A stretch of 64,000 nt of DNA, from NCBI GenBank assembly GCA_922989275.2, contig OV277869.1, positions 18,189,189-18,253,188 on the forward strand. The letters are read 5' to 3'. Position numbers and translations under genes: made by a program. The notes beneath the pieces are model-generated. The model ran no database searches and was not told where the DNA came from. It saw only the letters and a list, made by a program, of their open reading frames with translations. Position 1 is the first letter of the stretch. Each line of letters opens with the position of its first letter. Source of the stretch: Gari tellinella. Lineage: Eukaryota > Mollusca > Bivalvia > Cardiida > Psammobiidae. Positions 34,597 to 45,309 of the stretch are shown one piece after another.

Positions 34597-34816
34597 TCGC
34601 ATAAGCCCTCATTATCTGAAGGCGTTATACGTACTATAATAAATGGGATATTCTCTATGGAATATATTGCCTTGAGTACTTGATACTTGTACATGTATAT
34701 GTTTGATTAAACATTTTACCTTTATCTTTGCTAAATTATTGTCTACTTTAGAAATAAATTTTCGCCTGCAAAAACTTTCAGAAAACGTGTTTTAAGTGAC
34801 TCACCAAACGTCTTAC

Positions 34817-34875
34817 ATGTGTCAAACAGTTTGGAGTAACTCGGCGTCTGATTAGGATCCACACCGTTTGCAATC
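34817..34875. repeat. Core A with left inner arm deleted
   Basis: TGTCAAACAGTTTGGA joins GTAACTCGGCGTCTGATTAG and ATCCACACCGTTTGC. The break is at the turn (GAG|TAACTC). Confidence 0.75.
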
Positions 34876-34913
34876 GCAAGTAATTATGCCTTGCATACTA
34901 AGAGTTAATACAG

Positions 34914-35159
34914 TACAGTGGAGAAGACGTTATTCATTCCCAATAAATGCGTTTACGCTAAACCTATACTTTTCATTGCAAACAAATTGTATCCAGATCA
35001 GAAGCCGGTTAATCCGGGCTTCTGATCAGGCTCCAAACTGCTTGCCACTCAGAGTTAAATTAATAGTCAGAATTGTCAAAAATGTCCGTTTCTATATTTT
35101 ATTGCAATGCGTTGCGTTAAAACGGGAACAAACAACGTCTTCTCCTAAGCCAGACTGTA
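34914..35159. mobile_element. C-family MITE with paired core change
   Basis: TACAGTGGAGAAGACGTTAT at left, AACAACGTCTTCTCCTAAGC near the right end. Core A at 34977-35045 has CAGAAGCC on the left and GGCTTCTG on the right, in place of CAGACGCC / GGCGTCTG: a paired change. Confidence 0.85.
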
Positions 35160-35588
35160 TCGCGCATACATGACACGATGATAGTGATTTAGACAGGTGA
35201 CAGTTTAACGCAAGAAACATAATATTATAATGCAGAATAATAACACACCCATTTTCTGGTTTTCTTTCATGTTGCCTTAAGAAACCACCTGCGTCAAGAG
35301 CAAACATATAAAAGCTTTATTTTGAGGGTCCGTAATAAAGAGACTAACTGTAAATGTACAACGATTTATTTCCTAGTCGTGAACATCCCTCATAACATAT
35401 CACAAGCCAAGCTGTTGCCATGGTAATCAATAACTGTATATTTCAACATCTCATATTCTTTTGTTCAGATTCACGGGTCGATCACAATGCGTTGTTTCAT
35501 CGTCATCTTGTTTCCATAAATATCTTGCTGACTAAATATGAGCAGTCTAAACAGAGAAGTTTTAATGTTAAACTGAAGATAGCGTAGA

Positions 35589-35838
35589 TACAGTGGAGAA
35601 TCTGTTATTCTTTCCCAATAAACGCGTTTACGCTAAAACTAATATTTGCAGTGCAAACGGTTTGGAGCCAGATCAGACGCCGGGTAACCCGGCGTCTGAT
35701 CAGGCTCCAAACTGTTTGCCACCAAGATAAACATGAATTATCAGAATTGTCCAAAGGTTGTTCTTTTCTACGTTTTAGTGCTTTGCGTTTGCGTACGTTT
35801 GCGTTTAAACGGGAAAGAATAACAGATTCTCCACTGTA
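35589..35838 (-). mobile_element. Full-length C-family MITE (copy C2)
   Basis: Ends TACAGTGGAGAATCTGTTAT and ATAACAGATTCTCCACTGTA are perfectly inverted over 20 bases. It is 250 bp like C1 and in opposite orientation. Core A is at 35653-35719. The overlapping 88- and 64-codon frames are not genes. Confidence 0.93.
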
Positions 35839-35866
35839 CAGATAAGTTACTTGAATACCAAGTGTA

Positions 35867-35965
35867 TACACTGCTCCCTACAACGACACCCAATGGGAGA
35901 CAACGATAATGTGTGTTGTTCGGAGAGAGTTGAAATAGGGAGGGAAATTGGCTTACATTTGCAAA
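35867..35965. mobile_element. D-family MITE truncated at the hairpin
   Basis: TACACTGCTCCCTACAACGA, CCCAATGGGAGACAACGATA, GGGAGGGAAATTGGCTTACA, then TTTGCAAAG where core A should begin; the rest is absent. It starts 28 bp after C2. Confidence 0.82.
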
Positions 35966-36091
35966 GAGAATAAAAAACTTGTAATTTGCTACATTTTATT
36001 GCAACTGATCTTCGTTTCGTTTATTTTTAAATAGGGAAGAACAACTATGACAACGTTCGAACTTTGATTCTGTCATACCCTCCAACTATTT

Positions 36092-36333
36092 TTAACCCTT
36101 TCATGATCAAATTTATCGTGAGGTTTTACCCTTCAACGCCATATTATCGTCTGCATCACTATTGTTGTCTGCAATATTGTTTCAAAGTTAGATTTAAGGC
36201 AGTACAACTGACGTCATAAAGCGCCTTTGCAAACAGTTTTGATCCTGATCAGACACCGAGTTTCATGGCGTCTGATCAGGATCAAAACTCTTTGCAAGTG
36301 CACTTTATGGCGTCATTAAGAATGAAAGTGTTA
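36092..36333 (+). mobile_element. A1-family MITE, full length
   Basis: TTAACCCTTTCATGATCAAA and TTAAGAATGAAAGTGTTAA. Core A at 36229-36295 has a decayed turn (GACACCGAGTTTCATGGCGT). Confidence 0.9.
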
Positions 36334-36633
36334 AAAAAGCGGTTAATGTCGTGCTCCATTTTTATGACGATGTCTGTAAATGTCGTTAAATTTCGTTTCA
36401 AGAGACAAATAATGTTGATCTCGTCAATTCAATTTTATGTCTAAGGTCACCGAAAAAACCCATAAAATGAGTCCTAAAATGTTAAAATACGCTTCACATT
36501 ACATCGACACGTGCTGCTAACTTCCACGTGGCTAACTGTTTGGACTTAGACTAGACGCCATGTAACGCAACGTCGGGTCATTCGTATCGATATGTCCGCG
36601 GTCCTACTTCCTGAAATCTGACGTTGACTTGAA

Positions 36634-36877
36634 AATCCATAGCCTGTTTCTAGTATTGAAGATAGGTAACCATTTAAAGCAGGTTAAAATCAAAGCTGAA
36701 TGCGCTTTTAGGACTAGTCTATTTTACGTTCAACATGTTTTAAGCTACCATCTACTATGATATAGAACATATTTTTATGATACATAGATCTACTCAAAGT
36801 TGTATAAAATTGAAACTATTTTTTAATGGAGGAATAAATTAAAAGCGTAAAAATGTAGTTATGGGGAAAGGGCTAAG
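36634..36877 (+). mobile_element. B-family MITE
   Basis: CCATAGCCTGTTTCTAGTAT at the left; GTTATGGGGAAAGGGCTAA at the right. Core B at about 36672-36753 is imperfect (AGCAGGTTAAAATCAAAGCT against TTTACGTTCAACATGTTTTA). Confidence 0.8.
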
Positions 36878-36959
36878 CCGACGATATTATGGCGTGTAAG
36901 GCTTGCACCAGACGGTAAAATTTGGTCTCTTTGGACAATGATTGATTGAATGAATATAT

Positions 36960-37135
36960 GCAAGGAGCATTGTCCGATGGACCCAAGCTTACATATTGGA
37001 TTATTCCATGTTCGGTGCTTGGTTTAAATTTTCTTTTCCGTTTTGTTTAAAAATAATAAAACTATTTTGTTTAATATTGAAATCCCTATCAAAAACAGTG
37101 TATAATCTGTCTACATCGTTTGCCTATGTCCCATA
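36960..37135 (+). mobile_element. R-type repeat
   Basis: AAGCTTACATATTGGATTAT, TTTAATATTGAAATCCCTAT and AAAACAGTGTATAATCTGTC match 3038-3225 in order. Core reduced to about 30 bases. Confidence 0.55.
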
Positions 37136-37264
37136 TACGGGATCATTGGCACAAAAAAAACCTTCTTATTGCCCTAAGATATCGAATGTTTAATGTTGCC
37201 ATCTTCAAAATTAATCAAATAAACTGTTTGCGTATTGATTTATTAATGACATATAAGTACTTTT

Positions 37265-37345
37265 GACAGACAGTGTGGACCCTGATCTGAACCCGAGATA
37301 TCTGGAAGCAGTATCTGGTCAAAATTCTCACTGTTCGAAAATGTG
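37265..37345. repeat. Degenerate core-A hairpin
   Basis: GACAGACAGTGTGGACCCTG, then a poor stem, then GGTCAAAATTCTCACTGTTC. Confidence 0.45.
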
Positions 37346-37426
37346 AACTCGTTTTATTAATTCAGATACATCGAAGTTAAGCGATCATTTAATCCATTTC
37401 CCATAGATTTTCTTCAATATTTGATT

Positions 37427-37503
37427 GTTTAAATCAAGTTGTCAGTAAGCTGAATGCTCCTCAAGGGGCATTCTGCTTTACGTTCAGCCTGCATTAAACT
37501 ACG
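37427..37503. repeat. Core-B hairpin
   Basis: AAATCAAGTTGTCAGTAAGC, TGAATGCTCCTCAAGGGGCA, TTCTGCTTTACGTTCAGCCT then GCATTAAAC. The inner stem TGCTCC/GGGGCA is a different version from TGCGCC/GGCGCA. Outer element not recognised. Confidence 0.7.
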
Positions 37504-37636
37504 ATCTGCTAGTACATGTATATAGGGACTATTTACTATGTGGCATATTCTTATGTACATAAAACGCCACATATTTCTTAAATTCGGAAAGGATCAATCA
37601 AAGACGCAAAAAGGCAAATCTATTAGGTACATGTTA

Positions 37637-38018
37637 TACAGCGCTCTCTCTCTACAACGTCACGCAATGGGAGAGAAATATTATGTGTGTTGTTCGGAGG
37701 GAGTCGTTATAGGATCGGGGGGGGGGGGGGGGGGATACATACTTACATTTGCAAACAGCTTGAATCCAGACCAGACGCCGCGTAATGCGGCGTCTGGTCT
37801 GGATTCAAGCTTTTTGTCACTCGTCATTATATTTATTCTATCAAAATGTCCATTTATATGAAACTATGAGAAAAAACAGCAGACGACAAATTTGAGCAGA
37901 CGTTATTTCAGCCACGAAAAGGTTGGACATAAATGTCTTGTTTGGGGAACAGTGGCAATGGTCGTTGTAAGGAGGGAGTTGTTGTTGGGAGGGCCGTTAT
38001 AGGGAGGGGGCAATGTAG
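37637..38018. mobile_element. D-family MITE with an 18-base G run
   Basis: Ends TACAGCGCTCTCTCTCTACA and AGGGAGGGGGCAATGTA. Core A at 37751-37817 has CCAGACCAGACGCC on the left and GGCGTCTGGTCTGG on the right, a paired T-to-C/A-to-G change. At 37717-37734 the usual AGGGAGGGAAATTGG segment is replaced by 18 consecutive G. Confidence 0.9.
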
Positions 38019-38058
38019 GTTAAAAGAAGACCACATCAGTCTTAACAGAAGCGTACAG

Positions 38059-38303
38059 TTTAACTCTTTCATGATCAAACTTATCGTGAGATGTGTACCC
38101 CTTCACCGCCATATTGTCGTCTGCATCAATATTGTTGTCTGCAATATCGTTTCAAACATAAACTAAGGCAGAATAACTTACGCAATTTCAAAACAGTTGG
38201 CAAACATTTTTATCCTGGTCAGACGTCGCGTTACGCCGCGTCTGATCAGGATCAAAACTGTTTGCAATTGCGCTTTATGACGTCATTGAGAGTGAAAGGG
38301 GTA
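38059..38303 (+). mobile_element. A1-family MITE, full length
   Basis: TTAACTCTTTCATGATCAAA at left; TTGAGAGTGAAAGGGGTAAT at right. Core A at 38200-38264 (TCAGACGTCGCGTTACGCCG, CGTCTGATCAGGATCAAAAC). Confidence 0.88.
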
Positions 38304-38597
38304 ATGAAGAAGTGCGTGTAACACAGAAACGCTTAAAAAAGATTTCTTCTTAAATTTTGTTTGGAATTTAGCCGTCACTGATTTATTGTGCCTATCAACC
38401 CTGATAGGTATTAAAGAAACATATTTATTATATACCTACCAATGTTCTGTCCGAAATATTTCCGTATTTTATCGAACAAATACACCTTGACGGATTGAAA
38501 ATTCCGTATTAACCATGTACCTTGTGTAATACGAAACTTACCCCCTACGAAGCCGATGTATTCATACCGTCGTGAACCGCAAAAAGATGTTGTTTAT

Positions 38598-38662
38598 TCC
38601 TATATTGACCGTGACCAGACACCGAACTACGCGGCATCTAATCACGGTCACAACTGTTTGCA
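38598..38662. repeat. Core-A variant (GTGACC stem)
   Basis: TTGACCGTGACCAGACACCG and GCATCTAATCACGGTCACAA: the outer stem is CCGTGA/TCACGG in both arms instead of GGATCCTGATC. GACAGGGTTAA follows near 38690. Confidence 0.65.
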
Positions 38663-38831
38663 ATGTCGCTTCTAGTCGCTTATGGAAGAGACAGGGTTAA
38701 CAACGCGCGTGACTTGCCCGAAATGCAACAAAAACACACTCTATTACAGCTGCTCAAAATAAGAAAAACGTTCTGCGTTTATGTTAAACAATTAATATAC
38801 GAATAAGAAAATAACTGTGTTAGTGCTGTCA

Positions 38832-38951
38832 GGGTCCAAAATTATAAAGAGTTTGAGTTGAGTCTGGGATCATTTGCAAGTCTCAAACCTGACCAATCAA
38901 AAGTTTGAGAACAATCTCAAACATAATTCAATTTCTTGATAACCTTGGACG
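38832..38951. mobile_element. M-family foldback MITE
   Basis: GGGTCCAAAATTATAAAGAG and TTGATAACCTTGGACGC are the inverted ends; inside GTTTGAGTTGAGTCTGGGAT pairs loosely with GAGAACAATCTCAAAC around CTGACCAATCAAAAG. Collinear with 46501-46636. Confidence 0.75.
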
Positions 38952-39679
38952 CTGGACGCGCACTATTCCACTCTTGAATATCGGAAATAAATCTACCCCT
39001 TCAACACCTTTCGCGGAATACAATGGTTATTTCCCAACTGTTGGACACTCATGTCATTGAACGAATGCACTATGTTGGTTATACACTATTAGAGACATAC
39101 TTTTCTTCTTTTCAGAAAAAACACTCTTTTTGGCACTCATATCAAATTATTAAGTTTGAAGCGCTCAAAACTAAAATTTTGAAAATAAAAGCAGATGACA
39201 ACTTTGAAATACAAAACATTGCGACATAAAATTGGTCATCAACCGTTTACATCACTACTAATTACGCCCTTTGAAGAGAAATCAGGTCACGTTTTAGATA
39301 ATTGGTGCAAGCATACAGTCTTTATTTTAATATTTCCTGAATAGAAAATACACACGTTATTTCATCTTCAGCGTGAAAGTTGAACATAAATTGATGCCAT
39401 ACTGGTTTCCTTTCTGGAAACGGCTGTAGCGAAAATGTTTATTAAGAGCTCCAAGCAAAACATTATCTCAGAACTTGCGCTTTCTAAGATGCCAACAAAT
39501 ATTTACATATTCAGATTGCTTGTATTTTGCGCCAGTACTTTTAATGCCACGTGACCAGTTTCAAATTTACAGTAGAGAAATAAAAATGACATCGTCCTCG
39601 CGTAGCCTATTGTTACACAGTCTTGTAACAGACGGACGACACTGTTAAGATAATCTAGTCGATTATCGGTTGTGCTGTA
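38952..39679. other. Unassigned sequence
   Basis: No recognised element. Short frames (39023-39229, 39503-39739) have no recognised product. Confidence 0.4.
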
Positions 39680-39923
39680 ACCCTTTCCTCCTTGAAATCT
39701 CAAGTGGACAATTCTAGTTTTCAATTTAGTCTTGTCCATTTTTAACTATTTATGGTTGATTTTTACAATATATGTCAGAATGACAAACAGTGTAGACCCT
39801 GATCAGAGGGCTCCATTAGGAGCCCTCTGACCAGGGTCTACACTGTTTGCATAGAATAAGTGTACACCTCACAGATACATTGTTTGCAAATGACGCATAT
39901 ATACGTGACTAGGGTTCAAGGAT
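39680..39923 (+). mobile_element. S-type repeat with perfect core-A variant
   Basis: TAACCCTTTCCTCCTTGAAA near the left, CAAATGACGCATATATACGT then GACTAGGGTTCAA at right. The core at 39784-39850 is a strong hairpin (TGTAGACCCTGATCAGAGGG, CTCCATTAGGAG, CCCTCTGACCAGGGTCTACA) with a GAGGGCTCC/GGAGCCCTC inner stem unlike any other copy. Confidence 0.75.
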
Positions 39924-40175
39924 TTAACCCTTTACCCCATAGCCTGTTTCAAGTTTGGAAGATAGGTGAGCACTTAAAACAGGTTGAAAATAAAACAGTA
40001 TGCACATAAAGGCGCATTCTGCTTTATTTTCAACCAGCTTTGAGCTTTCATCAGCAAGGGTAAAGAAATATTTCTCATGGTACATGTTCATGACTGTATA
40101 CATTAAAATATTTTCTTCAGTGGATGAGAAAAACATTAAATGCGCTAAAAGGGTTTTTATGGGGAAAAAAGTTAA
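39924..40175 (+). mobile_element. B-family MITE, full length
   Basis: TTAACCCTTTACCCCATAGC and TTTTTATGGGGAAAAAAGTT then AA. Core B at about 39975-40050 is moderately decayed (CACTTAAAACAGGTTGAAAA). It starts immediately after the S-type repeat, sharing its TTAA. Confidence 0.88.
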
Positions 40176-40284
40176 CTCACAACTCCTGAAGTAGAGAAGA
40201 TATGTTTTTACCCTTCAAGCGCAAACGCAATAAATTGAAATGTAAAAACTGACTTCTTTTTTTTCTGAATCACAAGCAGTTTGG

Positions 40285-40355
40285 AGAAGAGTTAGAACGC
40301 ACAACCCCTGTGTGAAAAGAGCGCTATATAAATCTGGTATAATAATAATAATTAT
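40285..40355 (+). mobile_element. SINE/LINE 3' tail with ATA repeat
   Basis: GAACGCACAACCCCTGTGTG, AAAAGAGCGCTATATAAATC, TGGTATAATAATAATAATTA. The same sequence, inverted, ends the element at 63369-63450. The GCGCTATATAAAT motif followed by a trinucleotide tail is a common arrangement in animal SINEs. Confidence 0.75.
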
Positions 40356-40369
40356 CTATTTAAGTTTTC

Positions 40370-40592
40370 ACTATCAGCCATATGACCTATATTTTAAACA
40401 GTATGACAGAGCGCCCTACAAGGAATACTCCTATGAAGTTTTGATAAAATTGACCCAGTGGTTTCCATGAAGAAGATCGTTTAAGAAAACGTTGACGACA
40501 CTCGACGGACGGACGACGACGGACTACAGCCACAGGGCGATCACAATAGCTCATATTGGCTCTTCGTGCCTGGTGAGCTAAAAAGCATCAGC
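40370..40592 (+). mobile_element. Bivalve-type interspersed repeat (ACGGACGGACG motif)
   Basis: CTCCTATGAAGTTTTGATAA, CCAGTGGTTTCCATGAAGAA, GACACTCGACGGACGGACGA, ACAGGGCGATCACAATAGCT, then GCTCTTCGTGCCTGGTGAGC and TAAAAA. I recall this sequence type as widespread in bivalves; identity not verified by search. The end AGCTCA...TGAGCT forms a hairpin. Confidence 0.7.
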
Positions 40593-41939
40593 ATTTTAAA
40601 GAACCTTCATTATTTACATTTTGTTTGCAAGTCTTTACGTTTCTTTTTGTTTATCCTTTTCCTTTATATACAGCGAAGAAGATATAATTTCCCTAATAAA
40701 CGCGTTTAGGCTTAACATAATTACATTGTATTTCCATTGCAACCCGGCGCTTGTATTTTTGTTTCGCTTAAGGTAGCTCGCTAGTGAGCTTACTTTTCAT
40801 GGAAGTTGTAATTAAACTTTGCTTGAAGAATAATATTAGTCTAAGAAACAATATGTGCGAATATAGGCAAAATGAATCATTTGGTTTGTCTTTAAATTAT
40901 CTTTTTTAGCAAAAACCTAACATTTCGATGAGGAAGTATTTCTGAAAATAAAATAAAGCTCATTGCTCTAATTCTCATGCAATAAGTTGTTCATAACATT
41001 CCTTACAAGAAAATCAAACCACATTTTGGAAAAAGGTGTTCAGAAAGATGTTATCTGTTATTTAAATTTTGTAAAATGCTATTTTTTTCATAAAAACTTG
41101 AATTACAAAAGATGACTCATTCAATATTTTTTTCATTCTATTCAAACATATTGTTGTTGAAATAGTTGGTCAGAAAAAATTAGGAAAGATTACAGTAAGA
41201 ATTTGTTGTAATAACAGTTTTTCTTTTAAAAACTGGGAAATTTGAAGACTAGATACAGTTACATAACTTTAAAATGAAATAATGTCATTAAAATGCATTA
41301 TAATTTATTCATAGACTTACATACAAGGTTAATAATATTGTTTAAACATTATAATGGGTAATACCGATTTCGAAAATGTAGAAAAAACAGACACAAAATG
41401 ATTGACAAGCTTCAATTCGTGGCTTGATAGTTTGGCTTGACTTGTAATCTATTAAACGAAAACATAATTGGACATACATAATTGGACAAATATAATAGAC
41501 ACTGATTCTAACCAACGAAGACTAATCATAACATGTCCCTAGATCACTGCGTTATGGGCTGAAAAGTCAATAGAATTGGACACTACATTTTAAAAAAAGT
41601 TTCTGAGAATCGAATTTGACTCGAACCTAGAACCCATTGATTCGCTAGTCATAAACATTTTCTTTATGTAAATATTTTCTATTATAAGCACGTGCGGAAA
41701 AATGCTATGTAGTCGAGACGCATTTCCGCTCGCCCGCAAGAAAACTCTCATATATACGAGAGGCCTTAGACGGGAAAATAGCGTCTTCTCCATTGTATTC
41801 ATGTTGTTTTTTCTCCAGATATCGCTTCCCGGGCTTCTTTCAGAGTTAGGACTTTTTCTATTCTGATAGATAGTTGCTTTAAACAGGTTGAAAGTAAGTT
41901 AATAAACATCTGCACTGTGCTTAACTTTTAGCTGAAAGT
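40593..41939. other. Mostly unassigned; C-family end remnants
   Basis: CAGCGAAGAAGATATAATTT with AATAAACGCGTTTAGGCTTA at 40671-40720, and GACGGGAAAATAGCGTCTTC then TCCATTGTA at 41770-41800, look like isolated C-family ends. The rest is AT-rich and unrecognised. Confidence 0.45.
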
Positions 41940-42105
41940 TTAACCCATTTACTGCTAGGACACCATCTGCCTTAAACACTTGTCGTCTATTACTTCTTCT
42001 CAGTTTTAAGATTTATGTAAATTGACTCAAGATTCATGTTTGGATCCTGAACACACGGCGCGCTACGAGACGAGACGAAACTGTTTGCAAATTACCGTCG
42101 TACAT
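41940..42105 (+). mobile_element. A2-family remnant
   Basis: TTAACCCATTTACTGCTAGG and AACACTTGTCGTCTATTACT; core A collapsed at 42036-42092 (GTTTGGATCCTGAACACACG). The 123-codon frame starting inside it is not a gene. Confidence 0.6.
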
Positions 42106-42446
42106 GTACTAGGGACAGAAACCACAGTACAATGTATTTATCCATTAAAAAGCTATGGACAAACAAATAAGCGAAATAGAATTATGTTTTTCCATATAAC
42201 GAATGCATTTCAAGCCCAAGGAACATTTGCAAACCACATAAAAACACACACAATATGTCTGACGATTTATATGTCTATGACTTTGCAGTATTTTCATAAT
42301 ACGAGCCATCAATCCGACCGAAGCGTGGACCGAGTTTTAGCCCTTATCATAATAAAGTGCCGTCAGCTGCAAATATATCGCCTGCATAAATAAGTGACAA
42401 AAACAGTTTTATGCTTTTCTAAACTGAAGTAAAGTTGAATATGAGT

Positions 42447-42512
42447 TCCAAACAGTTATATCTTGTTCATACGCCGCGTAACGCGGCGTTTGATCTGGCT
42501 CTAATCTGTTTG
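42447..42512. repeat. Core-A hairpin
   Basis: TCATACGCCGCGTAACGCGG then CGTTTGATCTGGCTCTAATC; strong inner stem, decayed outer stem. Confidence 0.75.
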
Positions 42513-43505
42513 AAAATGTTAGTCAAGTTGCTCACAGAATGAAAAGAGTAAAAAACAAGAAAATCGAAGACAACCTCAGAGTATCTGTAATGCGTTTTAC
42601 TAATCTTACATTTGTTCCTAACTCTATTGAAGAATTTTATAGCCCACCAACCAACGGTCTGGAATATGCCCAACCGCAGAACAACGGTCAACAGAACTGC
42701 CAAATGCACAACTGTCAAATATTATTACTGATTTATTACATGTCAAAGCAAAAAAACAAGTGTTTAGTCGGCGGCAAGTGCGGTTAATCGCTTCACATTT
42801 AAATATTCTTTGCTGTGTCTTTTGTAGTTTACAGGAATAAATACTCCCTTGGCGTGTCTGATAAACAGATAGTCGTATTTACTTTATATAACAAACTTGT
42901 AATACGATGTGCGCTATTTTGCTGGCGTTTGAAAACAGTTTGGAACTAGATGATGAGTAAACTCTCTGGCACTCATATCGACGTCTCTTTAGCCTTAACT
43001 TTAACTAAAGAAAACAAATAAACGACACCATTTAAACATTACATTTCATGAAGATTTTAAGAAATGTAGAACTAATGTAATATAGTCATCAACCAATAAT
43101 AGATAAACGCTATGGGTAGCTGCTCTCGTCTTTGCAAATAGGTTTATATCCTGATAAGACACCTGGTCTCTCGGCGTATGGTCAGTATCCGAACATTTTG
43201 ACACTTAAAACGGCATGTCATTTAAAATTGCTATAATCTCAAATTAGAGTAACCATAGTGCAGACAAAACATTTAAAACAGAGCATTGTATGACCATGAA
43301 AGAGTTAAAGCAGACGGATTATCCGTCTATGAAAGGGTTTAAAATAAAATAGACGAAGCATATAAAACAAGTTATTATATCATATCTTTGGTTGTGACGG
43401 TTTGGTTCCGTGTTTTTTTGCCCATTTGCCTGCATGCCTTTTGCATCGTGTTGGTTTCACCTGTGATTTACATTACCTCAACAAAACCACAGAATTAAGA
43501 TCCTA
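42513..43505. other. Unassigned; partial core-A arms
   Basis: AAAACAGTTTGGAACTAGAT at 42933 is a single arm, and 43138-43200 has a poor core A (TATATCCTGATAAGACACCT to GGTCAGTATCCGAACATTTT). Nothing else. Confidence 0.45.
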
Positions 43506-43569
43506 TTGAACAGAAGCGAAGTCGGAATATTTCTTGTGTGTCTATGGACTGGTTTTTATTTACTTTTCG

Positions 43570-44115
43570 TCGCGTGCAGTGGAAAATCCCGGAAACTTGT
43601 AAACACGAGACGTGCGCGGTCACCAGTCACCGGCGCAGATTTCCGGTTGGCGCACGACAAAAATTTCTCGGAGTCTGGAAATAAAATCTAGTTGACCCCG
43701 TGTCTGAAGCGAAAGTACAACTAAAACTTGTGTTAAACAACTATTCATTGGTAACACATTGAATTTCCCAATAAAAATATTGCTTAATACAAGACAAAAC
43801 TCATACAGAAAGCTACCGAAGGGAGCTTTCTGTATGAGTTTTGTCTTGTATTAAGCTACCGGCTGGCTGTAAGATGGAACATGGCTTTCTTTTAATTATT
43901 TGCTAAATACAGGCTTTGCTGTGAAAGACAAACCACTGCATCTAATCCGTATACAAAGATTTAAATTTACGTAAAATCGAATTTCCGGCAACGACAGAAA
44001 AAAGGGATCCCGAAGGCGCTCTGCCCGCGTGTCTCGCAATCGGGATTATGTAAGTTATCCGGGGTAGGCGGGCGCTTGACTACCTGCCACTTGCACTTTT
44101 TGGCCCCTTTGCAAT
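43570..44115. other. GC-richer patches flanking a perfect hairpin
   Basis: 43570-43700 (for example GAGACGTGCGCGGTCACCAG) and 43985-44100 (CGAAGGCGCTCTGCCCGCGT) are clearly richer in G+C and CpG than their surroundings, and are separated by the hairpin at 43782-43856. A 61-codon frame at 43506-43691 is unrecognised. No promoter element is identified. Confidence 0.4.
43782..43856. repeat. Perfect 33-bp hairpin related to core B
   Basis: Left arm GCTTAATACAAGACAAAACT then CATACAGAAAGCT; 9-base loop ACCGAAGGG; right arm AGCTTTCTGTATGAGTTTTG then TCTTGTATTAAGC. All 33 positions pair. The boundaries (GCTTAA ... CAGAAAGCT) match core B of the F type, but the interior differs widely from the consensus on both arms. 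GGCTGGC follows, as CATCTGCTAG-type sequence does in B elements. Confidence 0.92.
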
Positions 44116-44121
44116 TCTTTC

Positions 44122-44336
44122 TTAACCCCTTCACTTCCGGTATTTTTCTGTTTCATCATTGCTGTCTGCATTTATTTATTTAAAGTTACATATAAGATAT
44201 TTTGAGTGTATAACAATTAATATGAGTGTCAAACATTTTTATCTTAATTAGACGCCCGCGTCAGGCGACGTCTGACCAGGGTTCAATTTGCTTGCAAATA
44301 CTAGTGTTTCCTCGGTAGGGAACTAAAGGGGGTTAA
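44122..44336 (+). mobile_element. A2-family MITE
   Basis: TTAACCCCTTCACTTCCGGT at left; GGAACTAAAGGGGGTTAA at right. Core A at 44229-44295 (TTAGACGCCCGCGTCAGGCG then ACGTCTGACCAGGGTTCAAT). Confidence 0.78.
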
Positions 44337-44686
44337 AGGCAATCTTCATACTTCAGTTCAACAGGAAGCTCGTGCTTCTACACGGTCGAACAAGGACCCA
44401 TATAAAACCCCTTTCATCGCTTTGGAACGATACACAAATAGACAACCGGCCCAGCAAATGAGATTTGAACGTGATTTGAAGTATAAGCGAGCATCTCCAA
44501 AATGGAGTTCATTCATCTAAATGGCAGAGATCCGGGTACATTAAGCAAGATGTGATTAAACTATTAAATACTCAAATTCTCTAGCAAAAACATGAATACC
44601 CGTTTGCCTTTAGTCTCATAAAAAGCCGCTGAACACACTTTACACATTTTCCCTACGTTTTGGAACATTTGTGTTTTACCTAAATC

Positions 44687-44940
44687 CAGGGCTGCCATTT
44701 CTCCGGATTTTTCCTAAATCTCCGGATTTTTTCCCAGTTCATGGTAGCTTAAAGCAAGCTGAAAGTGAAGCAGAATGCGCCATAAGGCGCATTCTGCTTT
44801 ACTTACAGCCTGCTTTAAGAAGTCGCATGTCAACAAAACAAGAAAAAGGCTATGGGGTAAAGGTACGATTCGTAAAATCGCACTTGAAAATGCAAATTTG
44901 GAAATCTTAGGATTTTTCATGTCAACTTATGGCAGCCCTG
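44687..44940 (+). mobile_element. E-family MITE (copy E3)
   Basis: CAGGGCTGCCAT and ATGGCAGCCCTG intact; TAAATC on both sides (44681-44686 and 44941-44946). Core B at 44749-44819 is nearly perfect with loop ATAA (GCAGAATGCGCCATAAGGCG). Frames on both strands here are artefacts of the palindrome. Confidence 0.95.
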
Positions 44941-45309
44941 TAAATCGCTCTTACCTTTATAAAGACTTGAGATCTGAAGTACATGGATATAATATATTGT
45001 TGTAGATCAGGATCTAGACTACAATGGTGTTAGACCATGTTAACAGTTGTACTTAACAGGTTAAAGGGTAGGTAATCATTACAATCTACTCCAAATAATT
45101 CGAAAATGCTTGAGTCGAACTAACACGGGTTTATTTAAGTTGAAACTTCGGCAATGCACCTTATAATTTTGACATACGGGTATGCTCGACTTAAGCGAGT
45201 TGAAGTTTTTGCAATTTAACCGTAAAGATAAACAATGATAATACGTTAAGAGTAAGTTCGACTTCAGCTATCGAGTTTAAATTGTATTGGAAGAACTGAT
45301 CCAGTTTAT

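Noticed and set aside
41595..41660. tRNA candidate on the minus strand (GGTTCGAGTC near 41625)
   Set aside because: A B-box-like match without a foldable acceptor or anticodon arm and without a terminator.
42022..42393. 123-codon frame
   Set aside because: It begins inside an A2 remnant, has no recognisable domain, and its composition looks like random AT-rich translation.
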